Assembly (NCBI GenBank): GCA_001650955.1
Contig: LXYP01000002.1
Location: forward strand, 62,001 to 126,000
Direction: 5' to 3'
Origin: Sphingomonadales bacterium EhC05
GTDB taxonomy: Bacteria > Pseudomonadota > Alphaproteobacteria > Sphingomonadales > Sphingomonadaceae
Length of the DNA stretch: 64,000 nucleotides
The position numbers were made by a program, and so were the translations under genes. A model generated the notes under the pieces. That model did no database searches, was not told the origin of the DNA, and saw nothing but the letters and a program-made list of their open reading frames with translations. Within the stretch, counting starts at the first letter, position 1, and every line of letters starts with the position of its first letter. This document shows positions 25,899-33,659 of this stretch, piece by piece.

Positions 25899-25926
25899 TT
25901 GACATATTGATCGTTCGCGTTAATGG
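25899..25926 (+). promoter_or_regulatory. Candidate sigma-70 promoter of rplJL
   Basis: TTGACA (25899-25904) and TAATGG (25921-25926) with a 16-bp spacer sit in the intergenic region. They are followed about 40 bases downstream by the L10 leader fold. No other promoter-like pair is as good here. The -10 match is weak. Confidence 0.4.
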
Positions 25927-25967
25927 CTCCCCTACAAATTGCAGTTCCTTAAACAGAATCGCAATTT

Positions 25968-26027
25968 CCGTCCGAGACAGCCGGTGAGAGGAATATGCCT
26001 CTCTTAATTTCCAGCCTAGACGGGGAT
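25968..26027 (+). promoter_or_regulatory. Ribosomal protein L10 leader (rplJ 5' UTR)
   Basis: A classic L10-leader pattern. CCGTC (25968-25972) pairs with GACGG (26019-26023), enclosing a GAGACAGCCGGTG segment, a central hairpin GAGAGG/CCTCTC (25986-25991 with 25998-26003), and CTTAATTTCCAGCC on the other side. The L10-L12 complex binds this fold to repress rplJL translation. An AGCGTG-TTCG-CACGCT hairpin (26036-26051) follows. Fold by eye; identification is confident from the conserved single-stranded segments. Confidence 0.75.
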
Positions 26028-26121
26028 CAGTTTTTAGCGTGTTCGCACGCTGGCTTGTTATTTCAACGGCCAAAACCCCCCTTCGGATTATATGGAATTG
26101 GTTTCGATCAATTCTTTCGCT

Positions 26122-26199
26122 CGTCATCCTGAACTTGTTTCAGGATCCCAGGGAAGTTCGCGCTTTCCTGTTCAGATGCTGAAAATATTCAGCATGACG
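26122..26199. repeat. Dispersed palindromic repeat in the rplJ leader
   Basis: A 78-bp element with near-identical inverted ends (CGTCATCCTGAA and TTCAGCATGACG). Each end is part of its own hairpin: CCTGAA-CTTGT-TTCAGG at 26128-26144 and GCTGAA-AATA-TTCAGC at 26178-26193. This double-hairpin arrangement recurs in alphaproteobacterial genomes and looks like a non-autonomous palindromic element. It lies after the L10 leader and before the rplJ Shine-Dalgarno. Confidence 0.8.
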
Positions 26200-26255
26200 A
26201 AATTTGAGTAATGGGTGCGGGCCTTGAAACCCAAACCTACGTGAAGGAGCAAAAT

Positions 26256-26768
26256 ATGGATCGTGGTCAAAAGACCGAAGCCGTTTCTGCGCTGAACGTG
26301 ACTTTGAAGGACGCCGGGGTTGTTGTGGTGACACGCAATCTGGGCATGTCTGTGGCACAATCCACGGATCTCCGGACAAAGATGCGCGATGCCGGTGCCA
26401 GCTTTAAAGTCACCAAGAACCGCCTCGCCAAACTCGCTCTGGAAGGCACCGAATATGGTCCGATAGCAGATATGCTGACGGGCCCGGTTGCACTTGCCAC
26501 ATCGGATGATCCGGTGGCGGCTGCGAAAATCGCAGTTGAATTTGCAAAAACCAATGATCGTCTAGAGATTGTTGGCGGCGCAATGGGTGATACACTTCTG
26601 GACGAAGCAGGCGTGAAATCTCTGGCCTCCATGCCATCTCTCGATGAACTGCGCGGAACGATTGTTGGACTGCTTCAAGCACCAGCAACCAAAATCGCAC
26701 GTGTTCTGGTTGAGCCGGCCGGTAGCCTTGCACGTGTAGTCGGCGCTTATGCCGCTACGGGTGAATAA
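26256..26768 (+). CDS. rplJ: 50S ribosomal protein L10
   Basis: A 170-aa L10, of normal length, with RNA-binding N-terminus (MDRGQKTEAVSALNVTLKD), VTRNLGMSVAQSTDLR, and the C-terminal helix that binds L7/L12. AAGGAG at 26244-26249 fixes the ATG at 26256; a longer frame beginning at 26211 is not coding. It forms the base of the ribosomal stalk. The gene lies downstream of an L10 leader and a dispersed repeat. Confidence 0.97.
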   Translation: MDRGQKTEAVSALNVTLKDAGVVVVTRNLGMSVAQSTDLRTKMRDAGASFKVTKNRLAKLALEGTEYGPIADMLTGPVALATSDDPVAAAKIAVEFAKTNDRLEIVGGAMGDTLLDEAGVKSLASMPSLDELRGTIVGLLQAPATKIARVLVEPAGSLARVVGAYAATGE

Positions 26769-26810
26769 TCTTAACATTTACAAAATTTAGAAAATTGGAG
26801 CGTATTTAAC

Positions 26811-27182
26811 ATGGCTGACATTGCAAAATTGGTTGAAGAACTTTCGAAACTCACCGTCATGGAAGCGGCTGAACTGTCCAAAGCACTTGAAGAAGAGTGG
26901 GGCGTATCTGCTGCGGCTGCTGTTGCAGTTGCTGGACCTGCGGCTGCCGACGGACCTGCTGCTGAAGAGCAGACCGAATTTGACGTAATCCTGACCGGCG
27001 ACGGCGGCAAGAAAATCCAGGTGATTAAAGAAGTTCGTGCCATCACCCAGCTCGGCCTGACCGATGCGAAGGCTCTCGTCGAAGGCGCGCCTAAAGCGGT
27101 TAAAGAAGGCGTTAGCAAAGCTGAAGCTGAAGAGATCAAAGGCAAGATCGAAGCAGCTGGCGGTACTGTTGAACTGAAGTAA
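26811..27182 (+). CDS. rplL: 50S ribosomal protein L7/L12
   Basis: A 123-aa L7/L12 with N-terminal dimerisation helix ([21 protein letters not shown]), an Ala-rich hinge ([17 protein letters not shown]) and the C-terminal domain [22 protein letters not shown] and [21 protein letters not shown]. It is the stalk protein that recruits translation factors. It is followed directly by a strong terminator, so rpoBC cannot be read from here by default. Confidence 0.98.
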   Translation: MADIAKLVEELSKLTVMEAAELSKALEEEWGVSAAAAVAVAGPAAADGPAAEEQTEFDVILTGDGGKKIQVIKEVRAITQLGLTDAKALVEGAPKAVKEGVSKAEAEEIKGKIEAAGGTVELK

Positions 27183-27205
27183 GCTATACGATCTAGCGAA
27201 TTTTC

Positions 27206-27240
27206 AAGGGGCGGTTTCCGATCAGGGAGCCGCCCTTTTT
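27206..27240 (+). terminator. Bidirectional intrinsic terminator between rplL and the S41 peptidase gene
   Basis: GGGCGG (27209-27214) pairs with CCGCCC (27230-27235), and the flanking AAGG/CCTT and the following TTTTT make it U-rich for rplL. The opposite strand gives a run of T as well. The stop codon of the minus-strand S41 peptidase gene lies in the loop (27222-27224), so the end of that coding region is part of the terminator. Confidence 0.88.
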
Positions 27241-28169
27241 GATTCCAGTTTCCCCGATATCCAGTCTTGGGCCTTGGCAATCGCCTCGCTATCTTCCGAA
27301 ACAATGTCGGGGACTATGCCGGTGCGCTCCCAATTCTTTCCCGTATGCGGACTATAGGGTCTGATTTCCGGGACGCCGATTTTCCAGCCTCCCGAAACCG
27401 CGACGCCGTCCCCCAGCATATTTGCGCCGCCGCCGCTCGCTGATCCGATGACCAGTGCCCGGCCTTGGGCCTGCAAGGAATAAGCCACTGCTTCCGGGGC
27501 AGAAAAGGTCCTGCGATTCACAAGAATGATGAGCGGCTTGTCCGTGCCGTAACGCGGCCATGTGATATCCGGTTCTTCAAGATCGGGTAGCGAGCCTGAT
27601 CGGCTTTCCCGGCGCAGCGGCAGCGGGGCCCCCGCTTTCATGAAGGTCCATTGCACTGGCCATTCTGTTTCGGGACTGCCGCCGGGATTGTTGCGCAGAT
27701 CAAGAATCAAACCATCACTGCTTTCGACCAGCTGGAATGCCGCAGCAAGCGAGTCTCTCATCATATCCAGCTCATAGAAATCGGTGAGATGCAGATAGGC
27801 GATATTCCCATCCATCCGTTCGATTTTTTTCACACCAAAACCGCGCCCGGCAGCGTCCGCGCGCCATTCTTCAAGCCAGTCATTATCACCAGAGCCAGCC
27901 GATTCAGGAGCATATTCCACATAGACATGGTCATCCTCCATTTGCGTTCGCAGATATGTGGTGAGCTTCTGTGCAAAGGCTTTCGGATCATCGCAATGCT
28001 GATCCAGCTGCCCCGCCTCGCTTTGTTCGCGCAGTCGGCTCGCCGCGCTGAGGGCTTTATCTTCTAACACGTAACGCTGCTCAATGGCGTCTGCCATCTG
28101 CGCCATGGCAATCCGTTCATCGGCACAATCGGGAATAGTCTGAGCGGCCAACAACAAAGCGATAATCAT
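27222..28169 (-). CDS. S41 family (C-terminal processing-type) peptidase
   Basis: A 315-aa protein with an N-terminal secretion signal (MIIALLLAAQTIPDCAD). The peptidase domain includes LTDFYELDMMRDSLAAAF, LILDLRNNPGGSPETE, and the nucleophile region VNRRTFSAPEAVAYSLQAQGRALVIG, with Ser in TFSAPE. A PDZ domain is not clear, so it resembles the tail-specific-protease subgroup with short N-terminus. It overlaps the marR gene by four bases (ATGA), so the two are coupled. Its last codons run through the rplL terminator. Confidence 0.86.
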   Translation of the reverse strand: MIIALLLAAQTIPDCADERIAMAQMADAIEQRYVLEDKALSAASRLREQSEAGQLDQHCDDPKAFAQKLTTYLRTQMEDDHVYVEYAPESAGSGDNDWLEEWRADAAGRGFGVKKIERMDGNIAYLHLTDFYELDMMRDSLAAAFQLVESSDGLILDLRNNPGGSPETEWPVQWTFMKAGAPLPLRRESRSGSLPDLEEPDITWPRYGTDKPLIILVNRRTFSAPEAVAYSLQAQGRALVIGSASGGGANMLGDGVAVSGGWKIGVPEIRPYSPHTGKNWERTGIVPDIVSEDSEAIAKAQDWISGKLESKRAAP

Positions 28170-28666
28170 ATCTCACTCCTTTTTGTTTGGGCGGGGGTAT
28201 TGGAAATGCGATCGGCGAAGCAAATGCGATCGAGCGCATCATCGAGCGCGTCTAGCTGCTCCAGAAAATCCGGTGCAGCTTCATCGATAAGTGCTGATGC
28301 GGCGCGATCAACCCGCGCAGAAATGATTCTGACCCGTGCCAAGACATCTAATCCCCTGGCCGTCAAATGCAGCATTTTGCTGCGACCATCCTGGGGGTCT
28401 TGCTTGCGCTCCACCAGACCCGCCTTCACCATTGCCGAAACAACTTGGACCATGGCGACATGGCTTTGACCGAGTCTTTTGGACGCCTGCCCGCTGTTCA
28501 GCGGTCCATGATCGGCGAGCAGCATTCCAAGCGCAAACCAGCGCTGCTCAAAACCCAATTCGCTCCGATAAAGCTCGGAAACATTCCCGTTCAAACGTTC
28601 AAACAGCCGACGAACACGGCTGCCTAACGTCGTAATGCCAGATGCACGAAGATAATCATTTTCCAT
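28166..28666 (-). CDS. MarR family transcriptional regulator
   Basis: A 166-aa winged-helix regulator: GPLNSGQASKRLGQSHVAMVQVVSAMVKAGLVERKQDPQDGRS holds recognition helix and wing (given here in parts). Ligand is unknown. It lies between the PagL-like gene (upstream) and the S41 gene (downstream). A 10-4-10 perfect palindrome covers its own start codon, so autorepression is likely. It probably controls the three-gene unit. Confidence 0.88.
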   Translation of the reverse strand: MENDYLRASGITTLGSRVRRLFERLNGNVSELYRSELGFEQRWFALGMLLADHGPLNSGQASKRLGQSHVAMVQVVSAMVKAGLVERKQDPQDGRSKMLHLTARGLDVLARVRIISARVDRAASALIDEAAPDFLEQLDALDDALDRICFADRISNTPAQTKRSEI

Positions 28667-28688
28667 ATATGTAAGTAGTTACATATAT
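28665..28688. promoter_or_regulatory. Palindromic operator at the marR start codon
   Basis: ATATATGTAA (28665-28674), a 4-base spacer GTAG and TTACATATAT (28679-28688) form a perfect inverted repeat. It overlaps the marR start codon (ATG read from 28666 on the minus strand), as would suit a MarR-type repressor that blocks its own translation initiation or transcription. Confidence 0.72.
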
Positions 28689-28697
28689 CCTATCATG

Positions 28698-29240
28698 TCA
28701 AGGCAATTCGAACACCAGCCGGGCGCCGAACATATCCAGGCCGGGATTTTGGACGCGACTGAAAATTCCGGCATGGCTGAGATGTACCCATGTGGCCTCG
28801 AGATCGACTGTCTCCGACAGGCGCACGCCGACCGATAACTCCGGTTCGAATAGCACCCGCGAGCCCAGCTGCGTTTGCGATCCATCTGGAGCGAAGCGCA
28901 ATTTCGGACCGTCATGAATGGCAATGCCAATGCCCGGACGCACGTAGATTTTATCGCCAAATTTCCAGCTCAAGCCGATCGCGGCGAAGCTGGTGTCGCC
29001 GGAGAGATTGAGCGATGCCAGAACATAAGGCGATGGCTTGCCAATGGCTGACAGCGCCTCGATCGGGTCGCCACGATAACCCGCCTGGACATCCACCCCG
29101 TCTTCGGCATTTTCCATCGCGACAATGGTGAGCAGTTGATGGGCAGCAATGCCCCCATAGATCTCATCCGCATGAGCGGGCTCGGAAACGCTCATACCCA
29201 ATGAAATGGCAATAGCAGCAGAAATTATTTTCATCATCAT
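28698..29240 (-). CDS. PagL-like lipid A 3-O-deacylase (acyloxyacyl hydrolase family)
   Basis: A 180-aa outer-membrane barrel protein with a signal peptide ending AHA/DE (about residue 24). The C-terminal part has the PagL signature around WVHLSHAGIFSRVQNPGLDMFG, with His and Ser two residues apart as in the PagL catalytic HxS. Removal of a lipid A 3-acyl chain is the family activity. The gene precedes marR on the same strand, separated by the marR operator. Tandem ATG codons (29240, 29237, 29234) leave the start slightly uncertain. Confidence 0.8.
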   Translation of the reverse strand: MMMKIISAAIAISLGMSVSEPAHADEIYGGIAAHQLLTIVAMENAEDGVDVQAGYRGDPIEALSAIGKPSPYVLASLNLSGDTSFAAIGLSWKFGDKIYVRPGIGIAIHDGPKLRFAPDGSQTQLGSRVLFEPELSVGVRLSETVDLEATWVHLSHAGIFSRVQNPGLDMFGARLVFELP

Positions 29241-29366
29241 AAGTGCCTAGAACGATTTTGGCCGGTGAGGAAACGGAGCCAGTTCACAGTCTCTTTCTGG
29301 GTCAGAATGATTGACACAGCTTAACAGCTCGGCGACTGAAGCAGATGATGAATCACAGGGGGTAGA

Positions 29367-29906
29367 ATGACCGACAATCAGGATTTGATCGATCTCGTCC
29401 GAACGATCCCAGACTATCCCAAGCCGGGTATCATGTTCCGCGATGTTTCAACCTTGCTATTGGACGGTCCCGCCTTTCGCCAAACCATCGACCGGATGAT
29501 CGCCCTCATCGAGCCATCCAGATTTGATCTGATCGCGGGTATCGAAGCGCGCGGCTTCATTGTTTCCGCAGCCATGTCCTATGCGCTCGAAAAGGGCAAA
29601 GTGATGTTACGCAAGCCCGGAAAACTGCCCGGCGAAGCGGTCAGCATCGACTATGCTCTGGAATATGGCGCCGACCGGATCGAAATGCATGTCGATGCAA
29701 TCCAGCCTGGTCAGCGAGTCTTGCTGGTCGATGATTTGCTGGCGACTGGCGGAACGGCGATGGCGGGGGCGCAACTTCTGCGCGGCCAGGGCGCGATCGT
29801 CGACAAAGCCCTGTTCATCGTTGATCTCCCCGACCTGGGCGGTAGCGAAAAGTTGCAAGCGGCGGGTATCGAACCGACAGCATTAATGGCTTTTGCCGGT
29901 GACTGA
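29367..29906 (+). CDS. apt: Adenine phosphoribosyltransferase
   Basis: A 179-aa cytoplasmic enzyme making AMP from adenine and PRPP. The family blocks are IPDYPKPGIMFRDVSTLL at the start, GIEARGFIVSAAMSYALEKG, KPGKLPGEAVSIDYALEYG, and the PRPP-binding motif VLLVDDLLATGGTA. It is followed with a 4-8-base overlap by a nucleosidase that would deliver adenine. An AGGGGG is upstream of the ATG. Confidence 0.97.
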   Translation: MTDNQDLIDLVRTIPDYPKPGIMFRDVSTLLLDGPAFRQTIDRMIALIEPSRFDLIAGIEARGFIVSAAMSYALEKGKVMLRKPGKLPGEAVSIDYALEYGADRIEMHVDAIQPGQRVLLVDDLLATGGTAMAGAQLLRGQGAIVDKALFIVDLPDLGGSEKLQAAGIEPTALMAFAGD

Positions 29907-30603
29907 AACCCAGGGACGCATCAGTCGAATAGCCGTGATCACCGGCGTGCAGGATGAAGCAGATGCATTCATGCCCGCGCAACCCGCTGAACGCAGCGAC
30001 AGCCCATTTGGTGCCATTCGCCATCTCGTTCATGCCGATAAAAATATCTCTGTGCTCTGCTCGGGAATCGGCAAAGTCCACGCCGGAGCCGCGACAAGTT
30101 TTATCCATGCGAATCTCCAGCCGGACCTGTTCCTGATCATCGGCACCGCAGGCCAGGTCAGCGAATTGAGCGGCGACTGTTTCTATCTGTGCGAATCCTT
30201 GCAAGCGGACTATGGCACGCTGGAGAAATTTGGCGAGCATGATGGATTTACCCATTATGACGCAGGCGCCTGGCCGATCGGACCAGCGAATTTTGCGCCA
30301 TTCAACGCCGCTCCGCAGCCCGCTGGCCTGAACCTTCCTGACGCGCGGATCGCGACCGCCGATTATTTTGTCAAATGCCCGGAACGCTCCGGCTATTTGC
30401 GCGACACACTCAACGCCGATCTGGTCGATATGGAAACGGCAGCCGTCGCCCAAATCGCCAAGCTGCTCAACCTGCCATGGGCTGGAATCAAGGCCACTAC
30501 CGACAAAGCGGATGGCAATAGCAGCGGAGATTTCCATGCCAATCTCGCAGCCGCCGCGCGGCGCGCCGCGGATTCGGCGACGCGTTTTATAGAACTGCTT
30601 TAA
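29899..30603 (+). CDS. mtnN: 5'-methylthioadenosine/S-adenosylhomocysteine nucleosidase
   Basis: A 234-aa phosphorylase-like protein that releases adenine from methylthioadenosine and S-adenosylhomocysteine. It has RIAVITGVQDEADAF at the start, ICGTAG-like IIGTAGQVSE, and the ME-signature LVDMETAAVAQIAK near the C-terminus. The GTG at 29899 overlaps the apt stop region; a TTG at 29893 is the other option. Adenine released here is the substrate of Apt, so the two form an adenine-salvage pair. Confidence 0.87.
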   Translation: MTETQGRISRIAVITGVQDEADAFMPAQPAERSDSPFGAIRHLVHADKNISVLCSGIGKVHAGAATSFIHANLQPDLFLIIGTAGQVSELSGDCFYLCESLQADYGTLEKFGEHDGFTHYDAGAWPIGPANFAPFNAAPQPAGLNLPDARIATADYFVKCPERSGYLRDTLNADLVDMETAAVAQIAKLLNLPWAGIKATTDKADGNSSGDFHANLAAAARRAADSATRFIELL

Positions 30604-30673
30604 GTGGAATTGACAGTGGCTCCAAGAAACCGCCACTAATATAGGGCTATTCATGTTGCGGGGGCAAAACTGA

Positions 30674-30889
30674 ATGGAAATAGTTGAATTCATCGTAAAA
30701 AATATTCTCCATTTCATGCCGGTTATATTCGGTTTTGCTTTTTTCGGCCCCTTGCTTGGCCAGATCATGGGAATATGCGGATGGGTTTCGCCGCTCGGAC
30801 TGTCGCCGCTCTCGCTTGGCCTGGTCATCGGTGGCAGCTGGGGGATTCTGGCACAGATCCGTGGGAGCTGGATATGGTTCCGGCCATGA
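30674..30889 (+). CDS. Small hypothetical membrane protein
   Basis: A 71-aa protein with two hydrophobic stretches (about residues 8-35 and 40-62), probably two membrane helices. I do not recognise its family. It precedes the desaturase gene and its TGA lies in the ATGA at 30886-30889, so it is likely co-translated with the desaturase. A GGGGGC stretch is upstream of the ATG. Confidence 0.6.
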   Translation: MEIVEFIVKNILHFMPVIFGFAFFGPLLGQIMGICGWVSPLGLSPLSLGLVIGGSWGILAQIRGSWIWFRP

Positions 30890-31740
30890 GAGAGGCGCAG
30901 CTCCGCAAGCAAGAACGTCACATTGCGCGCAAATATGCCGACCGTTTTCCGTGGGAAGTTTTGGTCTGGGGCTTTGGCAATCTGATTATCTGGCTGTCGC
31001 TGTGGCCGCTGGTCTTTTTTGACCTCCTCCCGCTATGGCTCGCCTTCCCGATTGCCACGATCAACGTCATGGCCTGCTTCTTGCCATCTCACGAAGCTGT
31101 CCACGGGATGATTGCACGCCCCGGCAAGAATTTGCGTTGGCTCAACGAATGGCTCGGCCATCTGTCCCTGATCCCGATGGCCATGCCCTATCGGATCCAC
31201 AAATATACCCATTTGGAACATCACAAGCACGTCAATCATCCAGAGCTTGATCCGGATATCACAACCCAGTCCAACGGCCCGTGGCATGCCATTTGGCAAA
31301 GCATCGTGCAGCGCCAGCGCGGCAAAGGCGGCGCGCTGCGCGGCTATGGCTTCGTCCTCGAGCGGATCGGAAGGTCAGATGTGCTGGTTGACGGGGCGCT
31401 CTATCAACTGACCTTTTTTGCGATTCTCTTCGTCTGCGCGTGGAACGGCTATGCGCTGGAAGCGGCGCTATTGTGGTGGCTCCCCCGCCATATCGGCATG
31501 ACCTATATCCAGTTTTTCTTCAGTTGGGCGCCGCATCACCCGGCCGAGAAACTGGGTCGCTACAGCAACGCCCGGTTCTTCAAGAGCAAGATTGGCAATA
31601 TTGCGTCGATGGGGATGCAATATCATCTGATCCACCATCTCTATCCCTATATTCCGCTCACCGACACGCCCCGCGCCTTCCGTGAGATGCGGCCATTGTT
31701 GGAAGAGCGGGGCTGTCGGTTCGAGGGCGATCTGCAATGA
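30874..31740 (+). CDS. Membrane fatty acid desaturase/carotenoid hydroxylase-like protein
   Basis: About 288 aa. The His boxes of membrane di-iron enzymes are all present: HEAVHG (about residues 70-75), HKYTHLEHHKHVNHP (about 108-122), and HLIHHLYP near the C-terminus. Several hydrophobic helices lie between them. The set fits the desaturase superfamily, which includes beta-carotene hydroxylases. The neighbouring carotenoid oxygenase makes a carotenoid role plausible, but a lipid substrate is equally possible. Start ATG 30874 has GGGAG six bases upstream; the alternative ATG 30886 overlaps the small gene's stop. Confidence 0.82.
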   Translation: MVPAMREAQLRKQERHIARKYADRFPWEVLVWGFGNLIIWLSLWPLVFFDLLPLWLAFPIATINVMACFLPSHEAVHGMIARPGKNLRWLNEWLGHLSLIPMAMPYRIHKYTHLEHHKHVNHPELDPDITTQSNGPWHAIWQSIVQRQRGKGGALRGYGFVLERIGRSDVLVDGALYQLTFFAILFVCAWNGYALEAALLWWLPRHIGMTYIQFFFSWAPHHPAEKLGRYSNARFFKSKIGNIASMGMQYHLIHHLYPYIPLTDTPRAFREMRPLLEERGCRFEGDLQ

Positions 31741-31767
31741 GCGCAGTTCAACGGTAAACAGCCGGTC

Positions 31768-33210
31768 TCAGGAAGACGCGACCCAATTGCCATGAAATCC
31801 AGGAGGAATGCGGTGCGGCAAATGGATGATCGCCTGCGCTTCGCCCAGAAACTCATCTGCGTTGAGCACCTGAAGCTCCGTGGTTTCCTGCTCCATATCG
31901 ATCACAAGACCGATGAGCCAGCCTTCATCTTCAGCGCTATCGGCGCTGCGCGGGACAAAGACAAATTCACCCGGATGGCGCTTGTCGCCGAAATGGCGAC
32001 TAAGCTTTTCGCCCGATTTCAGATCATGTTTGAACAGTTCATTGCCCGCCATATCGAGCTGGTCAGGTTCACCCGCCAGCGCGATTGCATAGATATATTG
32101 ATAATCCTGCATCGTCCGCCGCTCGTCATAGCGAGGGAATTCTTGCGCTTGGTCGCTGAGGATCTTGCGATCCACTTTCCCGCTTTTCGGATCCACCGTC
32201 CAGCGCTCCAACCGCGACCATGCGCCGCCGGGGCCGAAAGTCGACCGCGCATAAGTGCTTTCATGGACCACGACATCGACAATCACTGCCCCGTCATCAC
32301 TCTCATAGGCATTGGCTGCGTGATAGACATAACATGGGTCGACATCACACCAGATGGTGTCCGCACCGGAACCGTCTTTCGGACAGAGGCCAACCCGCGC
32401 CTTATGATCCGGATTCCAGTCGTAGGGAAATGCGAAACCAGCGAGCATCCGCTTCATCGAGAATGTCGCGGGCAGGTCAAAGACCAGCACATAATTTTCG
32501 GTAATCTGGCAATCATGGACCGACGGGCCGTGCTCCACCTCGATCGGCTCTTGGCGTTTGACCAAACCATCTGAGCCGACCACGACATGCCATATCCTGT
32601 CCATCACCGGCGCGTCATAGACAATCGCATGCGCATCACCGGTCTTCGGATCGATATGAGGATGAGCGGAAAAGCCGTGATCGAGCGTATTGTCAAACGG
32701 GTTATGCGATATGGTCTCGAGTTCGTCGGTCAGTTCGACCGGGAAGCCGCCGGCTTCGACAATCGCAAAGGTCCGGCCGTTGATCCCCACAACATTGGTG
32801 TTGACGGTGTCGGTGCGCGGTTTGCGCGTACCGGGCTTGCGCGCTTCTCCCAAGCTATCGCTGACATGATTGGAACGCACCCAGCGGTTGCGATACCATT
32901 CTGCCTTGCCATTGACGATGCGCACCCCGTGGGTCATGCCATCGCCCGTGAACCAATGGTAGCTGGCCGCGTCCGGCGCGGTGACCGGATTGGGGCCGAT
33001 GCGCAGATAACGACCGTCCAATTGGGCCGGAATACTGCCCTCGACCTTTAGATTCTCGAGTGTCAGTTCTTCGGTCATCGGGGTGTGAATGCCAGTCAAA
33101 TAGGGATGACCGCCGGCTGGCGCCTGCATCCGCTTGCGGTTGAAATTGGCGACAGCGCCCAACACGGGGGTAACTGCGGAACGGATAGTTTTTTCAATCA
33201 CAGAGGCCAT
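31768..33210 (-). CDS. Carotenoid oxygenase family protein
   Basis: A 480-aa seven-bladed propeller enzyme of the carotenoid cleavage/lignostilbene dioxygenase family. The iron His ligands are likely in the segments SAHPHIDPKTGD, GPSVHDCQITENYVLV, the Tyr-His-containing CYVYHAANAYE, and GFHGNWVA at the extreme C-terminus. It has the N-terminal RIGPNPV and FTGDGMTHGV blocks. The enzyme cleaves a double bond of carotenoids or stilbenes. It is coupled to a small membrane protein gene upstream and controlled presumably by the divergent TetR. AAGGAAAAA lies in front of the ATG. Confidence 0.92.
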   Translation of the reverse strand: MASVIEKTIRSAVTPVLGAVANFNRKRMQAPAGGHPYLTGIHTPMTEELTLENLKVEGSIPAQLDGRYLRIGPNPVTAPDAASYHWFTGDGMTHGVRIVNGKAEWYRNRWVRSNHVSDSLGEARKPGTRKPRTDTVNTNVVGINGRTFAIVEAGGFPVELTDELETISHNPFDNTLDHGFSAHPHIDPKTGDAHAIVYDAPVMDRIWHVVVGSDGLVKRQEPIEVEHGPSVHDCQITENYVLVFDLPATFSMKRMLAGFAFPYDWNPDHKARVGLCPKDGSGADTIWCDVDPCYVYHAANAYESDDGAVIVDVVVHESTYARSTFGPGGAWSRLERWTVDPKSGKVDRKILSDQAQEFPRYDERRTMQDYQYIYAIALAGEPDQLDMAGNELFKHDLKSGEKLSRHFGDKRHPGEFVFVPRSADSAEDEGWLIGLVIDMEQETTELQVLNADEFLGEAQAIIHLPHRIPPGFHGNWVASS

Positions 33211-33223
33211 GGAATTTTTCCTT

Positions 33224-33592
33224 CTAGTTCATCAAAATGTCGGCGATGGTCAAACTGGCCATCGCGAGTAGAATAAGTCCGCCGGGGTGCGGTCGGCGCA
33301 ACGCGACAAGATTGCCGATGCCGGATAAGGCAAAGATCACGGCCGCGGTGATCGGCAGCAAATCGCTGCCATCCTGCATCCGGTTCAGCAAGACAGCTAT
33401 CGCCAGTCCAGTCCAGGCCAGAGATGGCACATGGAACACTGCCCGAATAATATCACGCGTCGGCTTAGCCGCCAGCAGGCCATCGCTACGCTCAAGATAG
33501 AGCGGGCCGAGCAGCACGCGTTCGCTCAACACCGAGTGAGCCGTCGCAACGACGATCCCGAGAACAGCTGTAGTGATCGCAAAAACCGGCAT
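33224..33592 (-). CDS. Hypothetical four-helix membrane protein
   Basis: A 122-aa protein with about four hydrophobic segments (residues ~5-22, 45-63, 74-93 and 98-118). I do not recognise a family with confidence. The start at 33592 is chosen for AGGAAG six bases upstream; a TTG 7 codons earlier is possible. It lies 13 bp before the carotenoid oxygenase gene and is divergent from the TetR gene. Confidence 0.72.
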   Translation of the reverse strand: MPVFAITTAVLGIVVATAHSVLSERVLLGPLYLERSDGLLAAKPTRDIIRAVFHVPSLAWTGLAIAVLLNRMQDGSDLLPITAAVIFALSGIGNLVALRRPHPGGLILLAMASLTIADILMN

Positions 33593-33635
33593 CGGGAACT
33601 TCCTGGTTGGCAATATGATTCGGAATGTTTATGGT

Positions 33636-33659
33636 GTTAACATGAACGCAAATGATAAC
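33636..33659. promoter_or_regulatory. Candidate TetR operator between divergent genes
   Basis: GTTAACAT (33636-33643), N8, ATGATAAC (33652-33659) is an inverted repeat with one mismatch, overlapping the start of the TetR gene. Location between divergent genes fits autoregulation plus control of the membrane protein/carotenoid oxygenase pair. Confidence 0.45.

Noticed and set aside
26211-26255. Upstream extension of rplJ to 26211
   Set aside because: The AAGGAG at 26244-26249 and the conserved N-terminus start L10 at 26256. The 15 extra codons lie in the leader.
29815-30921. Minus-strand frame of 368 codons opposite mtnN
   Set aside because: The plus-strand frames (apt end, mtnN, small membrane protein) are clear family members. 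The reverse is a shadow.
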